Source of the DNA: Microvirga sp. ACRRW
GTDB taxonomy: Bacteria > Pseudomonadota > Alphaproteobacteria > Rhizobiales > Beijerinckiaceae
Direction of reading: 5' to 3'
NCBI RefSeq assembly: GCF_022346925.1
Contig: NZ_JAKRNJ010000003.1
Coordinates: 248,001-312,000 of the forward strand
Length of the DNA stretch: 64,000 nucleotides
The notes beneath the pieces are model-generated. The model saw only the letters and a list, made by a program, of their open reading frames with translations, ran no database searches and was not told where the DNA came from. A program made the translations under genes and the position numbers. This document shows, piece after piece, positions 15,158-23,449 of this stretch; positions within the stretch are counted from its first letter, which is position 1, and each line of letters begins with the position of its first letter.

Positions 15158-17276
15158 CGGTTAGCTTCCGCTCGACAATCCGATCTAAAGTCGCGGTATC
15201 GACCTGAAGCTTAGCGAGCAAATTCCGGGCCTGCTCGGCGCGATGACGGACGACGCGGAATTGCCCTTCGGTGCCATTTCGCTCGGCCCGGCGCCACGCC
15301 GCCCAATTCTCCACATATCGCCGTTCCCAGTAGGGCACGTGCTTGCCGTCCAGGACGAAGCAGCCGCAGCCGGCGCATAACGTAGGCTCACGCGCTTCGT
15401 AATTGGGTTCCTTGTTTCGCCATGAGGCGGTTCCGGCTGCCTCATGGCACCGCATTTTTGCAGGGTTGAGCGGCATGCATTTGCCGTGAGGCGCAAACCA
15501 GAGACGAATGCCGTCGTCGACGACGATCTTGTAGACTTTCCGCCAGGCTTGAACTGGGTCAAGTCCTTGCGTTGCCTCCTGGATCTCGGCGATATGATCC
15601 TCGATGGTCGCGCCCATGCGCCCGGCCAGAACGGATCGACCAAGCATGTGCTCATAGATGAACGCGGTCGTCTCCTGTACCCGGACGCTATCGAACGTTT
15701 CGAAGAGAGCTTGGTTTCGGCCGAGATATCCATACTCAGTAATGGCGGTACTGATATGCTGAAACTGCTGCGCCAGGGCGGGAATCATCGAGCTGTCTGT
15801 ATTGAAGACGAAATGCGCCAGCGTCTTCCGCCATTGGTGGGTCTTGATGCATCCCCCTCTGCTCACGCGGTACGGCACGAGATCGTTCGGAAGAATCGCA
15901 CGACTTGACGTGTCAGGCAGCTGCGAGAGGTCTACGTGCCGCGTAATAAACAGGCGCATCCCCTTTCGAAGAAAGTAAGTTTGCACGCGGCCGACGCCGT
16001 TTGCGTCCCTTGGAAAACTATGAGTTGTCGAGAGCGTGAGCAGGAGATCTCGCGATCCGGATAACGATCTCAATGGCTCCAGGAGTTCGTGAAGGACTTG
16101 AATGGCGCGTACAGGGACTGGGATATCGTTGGTCCCACGCAACCTCATCCCCAACACCCATTCAGCATCGTCCGGCACGTCATTGCCTTTCGACATGTCG
16201 CTCTTCAGGATAAATAGCTCATGCAGGCCACTTGCCGAAGGTTGAATTCGGACACATGTCGGCAGTCCTGTCTTCCTATCCAAGCCGGCGGGCAGACCCG
16301 CAACCTCGGAGATGCGCATTCCCGTCGTAGCCTGGATGATGATGACGGCTGCGCCATAGACGTCAATGAAGAGACGGCGGAGATCGGTTATGGGACTTGA
16401 GCCTTTTGCGGTAGCCCGCAAAGGTTCGTGCCAAGGATTGCCTGAAGCGTCCGCGTCGGAAAAGCGGAACGCTTCGACAACTTGGCGCGTGAGAGCGTTC
16501 ACGGCATACCGTGACATCGCACTTTTCGAAGCATCAAAGAAAGCTCGTGATAACTGAATAATATCGTCCGCAGGAGCTCCTATCATACGATAGGCCGCGT
16601 TGAGGACCGGGAGCGCGACTTCATCCGGGAGGGGCGGAATCTGTCTGGCTGCTCTGACACCAATCCTCCTCGCAAGCTCAGGCGGGCGATATCCGGGCCA
16701 CGGCCGCGACGGGAGCGACCCGATCCCAGCCTTTTCTAGCTCTCTCCTCTGCTGCCACAGCCAGAAAATGATCCGCAGCCGCCCTGAGATTTGTGCCTCG
16801 CTTTCCAGATCGCTATCCGTATCCGCAACCTCGAACGCGAGGTCATCAAGGTACTGAGCGAGGGCCTCGGGGGTAAGTTCAGAGAAACTCGAGTAAGCAT
16901 TCTTGACCATCCACGTGATCATGTGCTTCAGCCCGGTCGAGAGATTGCTCGCCGAACCCGGAGCGAGACAATTTGCACCGTCCCCTGGAGCCGTGAACAG
17001 CGACCAGACCAAACGTCGTGCTGCATCCAAAAGGGGCGCATAAACTGCGTCCTGGAAATTGGTGCCTCCGGGCATCCTGAAGTCCCAGGGAATCATCCGG
17101 ACTCCCGCCTCCTGTCCCTTAGTCGGTCCATCGAGCCACCATTGAGGAGAGCTCCATTGACTCACACTGGAGACATGCTCGGAAGCGAGACCATCATCTT
17201 TGCGAAGGTGAAGCGGAACAGGAGCTGTCTTCCGTATGATATCGGCGGTATTCGCAGTCACGCAACTGAACTCCAT
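15150..17276 (-). CDS. Tyrosine recombinase (long, zinc-finger C-terminus)
   Basis: A 708-residue site-specific recombinase of the phage-integrase family. Catalytic residues are visible: R321 (TGMRISE), H480-x-x-R483 (KTHQWRKT), H507 and nucleophile Y515 (ITEYGYLG). After the catalytic core there is a Cys-rich segment (about residues 600-645, with CAGCGC) that may be a zinc finger, as in TnpB-type long recombinases of Tn554-like elements. It follows the 644-residue recombinase gene after 72 bases and overlaps the next gene by eight bases, consistent with one operon. Probably acts with the other two recombinases to move the island. Confidence 0.9.
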   Translation of the reverse strand: MEFSCVTANTADIIRKTAPVPLHLRKDDGLASEHVSSVSQWSSPQWWLDGPTKGQEAGVRMIPWDFRMPGGTNFQDAVYAPLLDAARRLVWSLFTAPGDGANCLAPGSASNLSTGLKHMITWMVKNAYSSFSELTPEALAQYLDDLAFEVADTDSDLESEAQISGRLRIIFWLWQQRRELEKAGIGSLPSRPWPGYRPPELARRIGVRAARQIPPLPDEVALPVLNAAYRMIGAPADDIIQLSRAFFDASKSAMSRYAVNALTRQVVEAFRFSDADASGNPWHEPLRATAKGSSPITDLRRLFIDVYGAAVIIIQATTGMRISEVAGLPAGLDRKTGLPTCVRIQPSASGLHELFILKSDMSKGNDVPDDAEWVLGMRLRGTNDIPVPVRAIQVLHELLEPLRSLSGSRDLLLTLSTTHSFPRDANGVGRVQTYFLRKGMRLFITRHVDLSQLPDTSSRAILPNDLVPYRVSRGGCIKTHQWRKTLAHFVFNTDSSMIPALAQQFQHISTAITEYGYLGRNQALFETFDSVRVQETTAFIYEHMLGRSVLAGRMGATIEDHIAEIQEATQGLDPVQAWRKVYKIVVDDGIRLWFAPHGKCMPLNPAKMRCHEAAGTASWRNKEPNYEAREPTLCAGCGCFVLDGKHVPYWERRYVENWAAWRRAERNGTEGQFRVVRHRAEQARNLLAKLQVDTATLDRIVERKLTDG

Positions 17277-17348
17277 ATCCGGATAAGCATTCCTGGTACC
17301 AGTGAGTTTGGATCTTAGGTTCGATAAGCAGATGGCCGTACGTCAGGA

Positions 17349-19283
17349 TTAGCCGACGGTAGGCAAAGTTACGGGATAGGCAGCCGCTTGCCGCCGGATC
17401 TTGTCTGGTGCCAATGCATTGAGTTCCTGGACTGCAAGAAGGCGCGCCCCCCATTGCATCATCCATGTTTTCGGATCCATGACCTCCCGTGCCTGAAGGA
17501 TTGCCCGCTCGAGTGCAATGTAGTGAGCTACGGAAACAGGATCGTTCGGTCTTGCAGCTGCCATCGGGCAGTCTACGCATTTCCCGTAAGCCAGACAGGG
17601 ATAGCCTCTTCGTTGCCCGGGGATTACGCCATCATATGGGTCGAGACACAGGAAGCCGGGCGTTGCCGCAGCTTGATCCATTCCATGGGTGCGCCTACGT
17701 GGGTCGATAGTTCCATCGGACAAAAACCACCGCTCACGCTGAACAAAGGTCAGTCCCAGTCTTTCTCTTTGACGCTGCTTTGTCCCATCAGAGGTGTAGT
17801 GGCTCCAGGTGGTTGCAATTTTTCGATGACGGCCTAGGGCTTTCGCAACTCGAATATCTCCGGTCCGATATTGAATCTCGTCCAGGATCGTTGCCCGAAT
17901 TTGCTTGAGATTGAATGGGCGTAGATTGTGATCTTTGCAGAATTTGGCCAGAGCATCCTGCCAACCTGCACCATTATTGAGTGGGGCTAGCCTTATTCTA
18001 CGGGTTGCGCTCCGATGGAGGAAGAGCCGATCCCGATCCTCACCCTCGAGGTCGTTGCGGAATAAGGCGGTCCACTGGGTGATCAAATCGATGGTGAGGC
18101 CAATCCCAATGCCGTCTACGGACGCTGCGGAGAGGACGATCGAATCGTCCTCGACCTCTTTCATTAAGTCCGGCCCCGTCGATATTGTGGAGCTTGGCCG
18201 AGCCGAGCCTGCGCCTATGGTTACAATTGGATCTTCAGCGGCTCGTTTCTTCGAACCTGGGAGCCGAATGATCTCTTCACCCAACCGAGAATCTCTCTGA
18301 ATGTCGGAGAGCTTGAGTCCGAAAAGAGTTCCCGGGTTGTAAGCCGTCGCAATGGCCAGGTTCAAAACAAACGGAACAAGCGTCCTGCTGGTCGGACAAA
18401 GATATCGAATGAGGTCCAACAGCCCACCGTGAGGCCGGCACGCATTGTAGAGTGTCGAGAGACCTAAGTCCTTCAGTGTCTCCCGGCTCGGCATCAACGG
18501 AAGGGCGGCAAGAGTGGCCAGGCAGACAGCCTTCTCACGGTATGCAGACGCCAGGGCGGGTACAGGCGGGATTGCGCTGCGGCCTCGTTCGAGAAGTTCC
18601 TGTCCCTCCGCCAACAGCGTCGATGTCGCTATGATTTCCTTACTGATCGCGGCAAGAAGCGCGTCGAGTTCCTCCATTGTCAGACGTTCGGTCGGCTTCT
18701 TCTTGTTTTCGAGGTTCTTCCATACCTTCTTCGGCATATTGTCAAACACGGCTTCAGCAACGGCGCGCCATCGATCCTTCGAAGAAAGGCCTTTCAGGAT
18801 CGGGATCAGACTGTAGTAGCGACCAGCACGAGTGTGTCTCTCCCACAGTGCGGATCCTGTCTCTGGATCGACCTGATTGAGCCAGTTAACGAAACCGTTC
18901 AGCAAGGTTGAGTCGAAATCCTCAAGGCGGGCATCCTGACGTCCGGTCTCGATGAGATAGGATACCAAGCCGCGTCTCAGCTCGCCCGCGAGCTGATGCC
19001 GTGAGGTCGGCGCGGCATTGCGCCCCCATTCTCGAAAGCCTTCCGCGAGAGGGGCCTTGAGATTTGGCAGTGCGAACAGAAAACTCAGGTCGACAGAGTC
19101 ATCTTTTTTGACGCGTGGGAAGAACACTCGAAGAGTCGGCAGCCCGGTCTTCGAATCGATTCCCTCGGCCATCTCTACAGGGACTTGGGTACGCTCATTC
19201 AGGCTGACAACGTTTTGGTTCATGGCGGACTGGCGCTTCGATTGGGCGACCAGCGACTCGGAAATGTTTCGGCGCCTACTCAC
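17349..19283 (-). CDS. Tyrosine recombinase homologue with degenerate catalytic residues
   Basis: A 644-residue integrase-family protein. The C-terminal catalytic fold is recognisable: QIRAT with R463, GRHRK with H486 and WSHYTS with Y496. However, box I lacks the usual arginine (AYNPGTL at about 314-320 in place of TGLR) and the His of HxxR is replaced by K460. A Cys cluster (CLAYGKCVDCP) lies near residue 575-590. Overlaps the upstream recombinase gene by eight bases. It may be a structural partner or use an altered active site; in trio systems all three proteins are usually needed (established for Tn554 TnpA/TnpB, inferred here). Confidence 0.87.
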   Translation of the reverse strand: MSRRRNISESLVAQSKRQSAMNQNVVSLNERTQVPVEMAEGIDSKTGLPTLRVFFPRVKKDDSVDLSFLFALPNLKAPLAEGFREWGRNAAPTSRHQLAGELRRGLVSYLIETGRQDARLEDFDSTLLNGFVNWLNQVDPETGSALWERHTRAGRYYSLIPILKGLSSKDRWRAVAEAVFDNMPKKVWKNLENKKKPTERLTMEELDALLAAISKEIIATSTLLAEGQELLERGRSAIPPVPALASAYREKAVCLATLAALPLMPSRETLKDLGLSTLYNACRPHGGLLDLIRYLCPTSRTLVPFVLNLAIATAYNPGTLFGLKLSDIQRDSRLGEEIIRLPGSKKRAAEDPIVTIGAGSARPSSTISTGPDLMKEVEDDSIVLSAASVDGIGIGLTIDLITQWTALFRNDLEGEDRDRLFLHRSATRRIRLAPLNNGAGWQDALAKFCKDHNLRPFNLKQIRATILDEIQYRTGDIRVAKALGRHRKIATTWSHYTSDGTKQRQRERLGLTFVQRERWFLSDGTIDPRRRTHGMDQAAATPGFLCLDPYDGVIPGQRRGYPCLAYGKCVDCPMAAARPNDPVSVAHYIALERAILQAREVMDPKTWMMQWGARLLAVQELNALAPDKIRRQAAAYPVTLPTVG

Positions 19284-20610
19284 GTTGCTTTCCCAATCCG
19301 AGCATGTCTCTGATATTCACGGGCACCATCATGCCTTTGAAGATTTCCACCAGGTGGATGTACGTATCGATCGTCGTTTGCACATACGCGTGCCGGAGCT
19401 GGGTCTTGATCTTCACCCAAGGCTCGGGATTTCCCAGATTTCTCTCCGCCCAGTAGGTCCAAGTGGCATAGGTATGCCGAAGGTCATGAAAGGTGTGGTT
19501 GGGCACAGTCGTGGTGAAAGTTGAGCCGTCTTCGGGATTGATTTTCTCGCGGGTTGTACAGAGGCCGGCCTGAATGCACGTCTCCGAGATGATCTGCTGA
19601 TAGCGGCGCTTGGTGAGCGGTTTACCCGGATCATTGCTTTCGCGGCCTGACAGAAAGAGAGCCTTCGGACGTTTGCTTTTTGGAGTCCGAAGATCGGTCA
19701 AAAGATCTTCTCGTTCACCCTGGATGAACAGGACAATCTCCTCGACCAGATAATTCGGGATGGTGACCCAACCCGACTTCCCGCCCTTGCCGTCCTCAAT
19801 CCAAAGACGCTGGTGGGCATGGGGGGCCAGCGGATTGGGCGTCATTGCCAAAAACGGATGAATTTCCAGCTTTGCGGTTTCCGCGACCCGCAATCCTCCC
19901 CAAAGAGAGATCTCGGCGATAAGACGGTTGCGGCTCGATCGCAGGTCCATCGCCTCGCGCTCACGCGGAAGAGGCCCGAGATACGTCTCGAACTTTCTCC
20001 ATTCCTGCACGGAGAACGGTCTTATGGCGGCGCGCTTGGGTTTCGATCTGGGAAGGAGCCTCGTGCGCTTGCAGGGCCTGCCTGCACTTGCTCCCGGCCG
20101 ATCGTCCGTGAGGTCCTGTCCATGTGTTGCCAGGTTACCGCTGTACCAACCTTGCCCGCCGGCGAACCGATAGAAGGCCAGAACCGTGAGCATCCGGGTC
20201 CTGATAGTGTTGGGAGCATAGACCTCGCCCGTATGAGGTGAAATCCCCCGGATCATGAGATCGCGCCAGGTCTTCAAGTCCTCCACCGTGGCAATTGTCC
20301 AGTCGAGATCGATCGCCCTTAGGAACTCCAGCCAATACTTGAGCTCATACGCGGCTGAGCGCCACGTCTGGACGGATGCTCGGGAAGAGCTTTCGACAAA
20401 GTCCTCACGCAAAAATATGGATGGTGCCTCGACGATCCGCATCGTCGGCTCTTCCACGATGTACGGCTCGTGCAAACGAACCTCAGGAAGGTCGTGCCGT
20501 TCAACAAAGTACACATTGAGAGAAGTGTTCACTGATGTGCGCCGCTTCGTTCCAAGCCATGGACAGATTTGCAGCAGAAAAGAAGAAGTTTTCCGGCGCA
20601 CGCAAATCAT
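19276..20610 (-). CDS. Tyrosine recombinase (first gene of trio)
   Basis: A 444-residue tyrosine recombinase with the full catalytic set: R241 (GGLRVAE), H375-x-x-R378 (HDLRHTYAT), H407 and Y417 (IDTYIH). An N-terminal SAM-like core-binding domain spans about residues 75-165. It is the promoter-proximal gene of the operon and ends overlapping the next recombinase gene by eight bases. It corresponds to TnpA in Tn554-like elements. Start ATG at 20610 is the first possible; a Met at residue 57 is an alternative. A palindrome at 20640-20655 lies 30 bases upstream and may be an operator. Confidence 0.92.
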   Translation of the reverse strand: MICVRRKTSSFLLQICPWLGTKRRTSVNTSLNVYFVERHDLPEVRLHEPYIVEEPTMRIVEAPSIFLREDFVESSSRASVQTWRSAAYELKYWLEFLRAIDLDWTIATVEDLKTWRDLMIRGISPHTGEVYAPNTIRTRMLTVLAFYRFAGGQGWYSGNLATHGQDLTDDRPGASAGRPCKRTRLLPRSKPKRAAIRPFSVQEWRKFETYLGPLPREREAMDLRSSRNRLIAEISLWGGLRVAETAKLEIHPFLAMTPNPLAPHAHQRLWIEDGKGGKSGWVTIPNYLVEEIVLFIQGEREDLLTDLRTPKSKRPKALFLSGRESNDPGKPLTKRRYQQIISETCIQAGLCTTREKINPEDGSTFTTTVPNHTFHDLRHTYATWTYWAERNLGNPEPWVKIKTQLRHAYVQTTIDTYIHLVEIFKGMMVPVNIRDMLGLGKQRE

Positions 20611-20630
20611 TATTGAACAGTCGCAGACTT

Positions 20631-20655
20631 CTTATGTGTACTTATGTGTATAAGT
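20631..20655. promoter_or_regulatory. Tandem decamer and palindrome upstream of recombinase operon
   Basis: CTTATGTGTA occurs twice in perfect tandem (20631-20640 and 20641-20650). Overlapping it is a perfect palindrome ACTTAT-GTGT-ATAAGT at 20640-20655. The site is 21-45 bases upstream of the first recombinase start codon, a position suited to an operator or a recombinase binding site. Function is inferred from position only. Confidence 0.5.
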
Positions 20656-20741
20656 TACAAGCTACTTATCCCATCAGTTGTATTTCACTTAATCGCAGTT
20701 GAGTTGACTGAAAACGCGAACTGAAAGCCGGACCTGCACAC

Positions 20742-20790
20742 AGGGGCGAAACGGCTTCGGCGCTATGGGGAAGCGCGCCGCTTCGCCCCT
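20742..20790. repeat. Inverted repeat near the island end
   Basis: Arms AGGGGCGAAACGGC (20742-20755) and GCCGCTTCGCCCCT (20777-20790) pair at 13 of 14 positions around a 21-base GC-rich centre, and TGCACA flanks both sides as a direct repeat (20735-20740, 20792-20797). It lies about 100 bases inside the end of the island. It may be a terminator for transcription entering the island or a subterminal recombination site. Confidence 0.55.
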
Positions 20791-20879
20791 ATGCACAGCT
20801 CCTAGTGTCTCACTCGCTTGAAGCCTAAGAAGCAGTCGATCTTACCCTTTGAGAGGTGAGTACCCTGAACACTGCTGGG

Positions 20880-20901
20880 ACTTCATAGAACGAACAGGCA
20901 G
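20880..20901. mobile_element. Right junction of the integrated island
   Basis: On the minus strand the radical-SAM reading frame follows the family consensus up to TTNYCLF-like codons (AAT TAC TGC CTG TTC), then at about 20890/20891 switches to unrelated sequence with an early stop (TGA at 20883-20885). Tyrosine recombinase genes lie immediately inside. This marks the right end of a mobile island that covers at least 1-20890; the opposite junction is not in the window, and the exact crossover base cannot be fixed without the empty site. Confidence 0.75.
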
Positions 20902-21098
20902 TAATTGGTCAGAAGGATTTTGAGCAGGGAGACGCAGCGTCCGTCCGGCGTATAGGCGTGGCAGATGCCCGATGCCGTGGTTGAGCCCAGACCGTCGATA
21001 TCGGCCTTGCGTCCGCCCGCGCCCGAAGAAGAGCACGAGGCGTCGTATTTCGCCGCGTCGGCGAGGATTCGGAGCTTGCGGCTCAGCTTCTCGTCCAT
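20891..21098 (-). pseudogene. Truncated radical-SAM DNA modification/repair protein (N-terminal 69 codons)
   Basis: The translation from the ATG at 21098 starts MDEKLSRKLRILADAAKYD and continues through GSTTASGICHAYTPDGRCVSLLK to LLTNYCLF. This is the N-terminus of the putative DNA modification/repair radical-SAM family (often paired with UdgX uracil-DNA glycosylase). The frame breaks exactly inside the CxxxCxxC iron-sulfur motif: only its first Cys is left, and the sequence runs into the recombinase island and stops after two foreign codons. Neither the remaining approximately 340 codons nor udgX is found in the window. The SOS-box promoter upstream is intact, so a short dead product may still be made. 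Confidence 0.85.
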
Positions 21099-21123
21099 GG
21101 AATCAAGGGCCTTCCGCTGAATT

Positions 21124-21138
21124 GTTCTTGTTTTGTTC
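21124..21138 (-). promoter_or_regulatory. LexA-type SOS box of the truncated radical-SAM gene
   Basis: Read on the minus strand the sequence is GAAC-AAAACAA-GAAC, a perfect match to the alphaproteobacterial SOS box GAAC-N7-GAAC. It ends 25 bases upstream of the ATG at 21098, a normal operator position, and its AT-rich core is typical. This implies damage-induced expression of the original gene. About two random matches are expected in 64 kb, so placement is the main evidence. Confidence 0.75.
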
Positions 21139-21561
21139 TAGCATGAACGTGGAAAGAAGGCGAGAGATGGAGGCGGGGCGGGAGGTCGCACAGGAGAGGC
21201 TCCAGGCCAAAGCGTCATCCTGGGCTCAGCGCTGACTACCTCTCCCGTGCGGGAGAGGTCGACGCGCGTGAGCGCGGCGGGTGAGGGATGCGCGCTTTCC
21301 GAAGGGGCCTGTAACCCCTCACCCCCACCCTCTCCCTCAGGGAGAGGGAGAACCCACACCATTTCCGAATTGCGATCCCCGATCTGCGTTGCACTCCGTC
21401 CGGAATGACCAGAGCCAAATGGACATTTTCCGCAGGCAATTGCCGAATATACATGCACTAAAGCCTTAGGCTTTTGCACTGGAAATCATCCGGACCCTTG
21501 TCCTATGCTTCCGCAGCGGTAATTTCGTAACGCGCCTGACGTGTGAAAGAAAACATCCTGC
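21139..21561. other. Intergenic region with palindromic repeats before the TRAP operon
   Basis: About 420 bases without a gene. It holds two short palindromes of the CCTCTCCC...GGGAGAGG type (21239-21258 and about 21329-21349) of a kind repeated at other intergenic sites in the window. The last 80 bases must carry the promoter of dctQ; no strong ribosome site is seen before its ATG. Open frames here are low-complexity and not supported. Confidence 0.5.
21239..21258. repeat. Intergenic palindrome, CCTCTCCC-type
   Basis: CCTCTCCCGTGCGGGAGAGG forms a near-perfect hairpin. Closely similar 20-mers occur at 30974-30993 and 48982-49001, always between genes, as in REP-like dispersed repeats. A related longer form (CCCTCTCCCTCAGGGAGAGG) lies about 90 bases further right. 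Confidence 0.7.
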
Positions 21562-22107
21562 ATGATCCGTTCCGTTCTCGACGGCCTTTATCTCTTCGCC
21601 GGCTACCTCGCGGGCCTGTTTCTCCTCGTGATCTTCCTGCTGATGATGGGCCTTTCCTTGGGTCGCGGTATCGGGTTCAACATCCCCGCAGGCGATGATT
21701 TCGCGTCCTGGTCCATGGCGGCCATGGCCTTCCTAGGGCTCGCCCATACCTTCCGCTCCGGAGAGATGATCCGGGTCGGTCTGCTCACGGATCGGCTGCA
21801 TGGCAGAGCGCGCTGGTGGGCTGAGATGTTCTCTCTCGTGATCGGCCTCGGCTTTGTCGGCTTCTTCGCATGGCATGCGGTGCAGCTCACCTATGACAGC
21901 TATCGCTTCAACGACATGGCGCAGGGCGTGCTGGCCGTGCCGCTTTGGATTCCGCAGATCGGCTACGCGACGGGCCTCGTCATTCTCTTCATCGCCTTTG
22001 TTGACGAGTTCATCCATGTGCTGCGCGGCGGCGATCCACGTTACGAGAAGCCGCCTGCCACCACCGCCGAAGAGGTGGTGGAGCGCGCCATCCAGAGCGG
22101 AGTGTAA
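21562..22107 (+). CDS. dctQ: TRAP transporter small permease (DctQ-like)
   Basis: A 181-residue membrane protein with four predicted transmembrane helices (about residues 12-34, 48-66, 88-108, 130-152), matching the small DctQ subunit of tripartite ATP-independent periplasmic transporters. With DctM and the substrate-binding DctP it imports organic acids using a sodium or proton gradient. Gene order here is Q-M-P with 5 and 26 base gaps, whereas P-Q-M is the more common order. The C-terminal tail is cytoplasmic and acidic. Confidence 0.9.
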   Translation: MIRSVLDGLYLFAGYLAGLFLLVIFLLMMGLSLGRGIGFNIPAGDDFASWSMAAMAFLGLAHTFRSGEMIRVGLLTDRLHGRARWWAEMFSLVIGLGFVGFFAWHAVQLTYDSYRFNDMAQGVLAVPLWIPQIGYATGLVILFIAFVDEFIHVLRGGDPRYEKPPATTAEEVVERAIQSGV

Positions 22108-22112
22108 GGCCT

Positions 22113-23423
22113 ATGGAACTCATCGAGATTTCGGGCCTGTTGCTGCTGCTTCTCGCGGTGCTTCTCGCGGGCGGCGTGTGGATCGCGATTGCGCTCATGG
22201 CTTGCGGTTGGGTCGGCATGCAATTCGTGGGCGGCGGCATCCCAGCAGGTCCGGTGCTTGCCACCACGATCTGGGGCAATTCCGCGTCGTGGACATTAGC
22301 GGCACTGCCGCTTTTCATCTGGATGGGCGAGATCCTGTTCCGTACACGCTTGTCGGAAGAGATGTTCCGCGGCCTCGCGCCCTGGCTCAACTGGCTTCCC
22401 GGTCGCTTGATGCATGTGAACGTGCTCGCCTGCGGCATCTTCGGTTCCGTGTCCGGCTCGTCCGCCGCCACCTGCGCGACGGTAGCGAAGATCGCTTTGC
22501 CGGAACTGAAGAAGCGCGGCTACAACGAGACGGTGAGCCTCGGTTCGCTTGCAGGCGCGGGCACGCTCGGCATTCTCATTCCGCCCTCGATCACCATGGT
22601 GGTCTATGCGGTGGCGGCGAACGTCTCGATCATTCAGATTTTTCTGGCGGGCTTCCTGCCGGGCCTTCTCGTGATGGCGCTCTATTCGGGCTACATCGCC
22701 GTGTGGTCGATGCTCAATCCATCGAAATCTCCTCCGCCCGAACCGAAGATGTCGTTTCGCGAGAAGCTCAAGGAATCGACCAATCTCATTCCCGTGGCGC
22801 TCCTTATCCTGCTCGTGTTCCTCACGCTGCTTCTCGGCTGGGCGACGGCGACGGAATGCGCGGCCTGGGGCGTGCTCGGCTCGCTCGCCATCGCCTGGTG
22901 GTCGGGTTCGCTGTCGTGGGAATCGTTCTGGGCGAGCGTGATGGGCACCACACGCATCACCTGTATGATCATGCTGATTCTGGCCGGCGCGTCCTTCATG
23001 TCGACATCGATGGCCTATACGGGTATTCCGCAGGCGCTCGCCACCTGGGTCGATGGGCTGAACCTCTCGCCCTACGCGCTCATCGCCGCTCTCACGATCA
23101 TGTATATTCTGCTCGGCACGGCGCTCGATGGCATCTCGATGATCGTGCTGACCACGGCGGTGGTGATTCCCATGGTGAAGACGGCAGGCTTCGATCTCAT
23201 CTGGTTCGGCATCTTCCTCATTCTCGTGGTCGAGATGGCGGAAGTCTCGCCGCCTGTCGGCTTCAATCTCTTCGTGCTTCAAACCATGTCGGGCAAGGAT
23301 TCGAACACGGTGGCGCTCGCAGCCCTGCCGTTTTTCTTCCTGCTCGTCGTCGCGGTGGCGATCATCACGGTGTTCCCGGAAATCGTGATGTTTCTGCCGC
23401 AAATCGCCTTCCCGGATTCATAA
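22113..23423 (+). CDS. dctM: TRAP transporter large permease (DctM-like)
   Basis: A 436-residue polytopic membrane protein, the length and pattern of DctM subunits (about 12 helices). Recognisable family segments include GSVSGSSAATCATVAKIALPEL (first part at about 112-125) and GTLGILIPPSITMVVYA near 150-165, followed by the conserved late block with DGISMIVLTTAV. It forms the substrate channel together with DctQ. Translation is probably coupled to dctQ (5-base gap). Confidence 0.95.
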   Translation: MELIEISGLLLLLLAVLLAGGVWIAIALMACGWVGMQFVGGGIPAGPVLATTIWGNSASWTLAALPLFIWMGEILFRTRLSEEMFRGLAPWLNWLPGRLMHVNVLACGIFGSVSGSSAATCATVAKIALPELKKRGYNETVSLGSLAGAGTLGILIPPSITMVVYAVAANVSIIQIFLAGFLPGLLVMALYSGYIAVWSMLNPSKSPPPEPKMSFREKLKESTNLIPVALLILLVFLTLLLGWATATECAAWGVLGSLAIAWWSGSLSWESFWASVMGTTRITCMIMLILAGASFMSTSMAYTGIPQALATWVDGLNLSPYALIAALTIMYILLGTALDGISMIVLTTAVVIPMVKTAGFDLIWFGIFLILVVEMAEVSPPVGFNLFVLQTMSGKDSNTVALAALPFFFLLVVAVAIITVFPEIVMFLPQIAFPDS

Positions 23424-23449
23424 GAGCAAAACACCAGAGGAGAACCATT

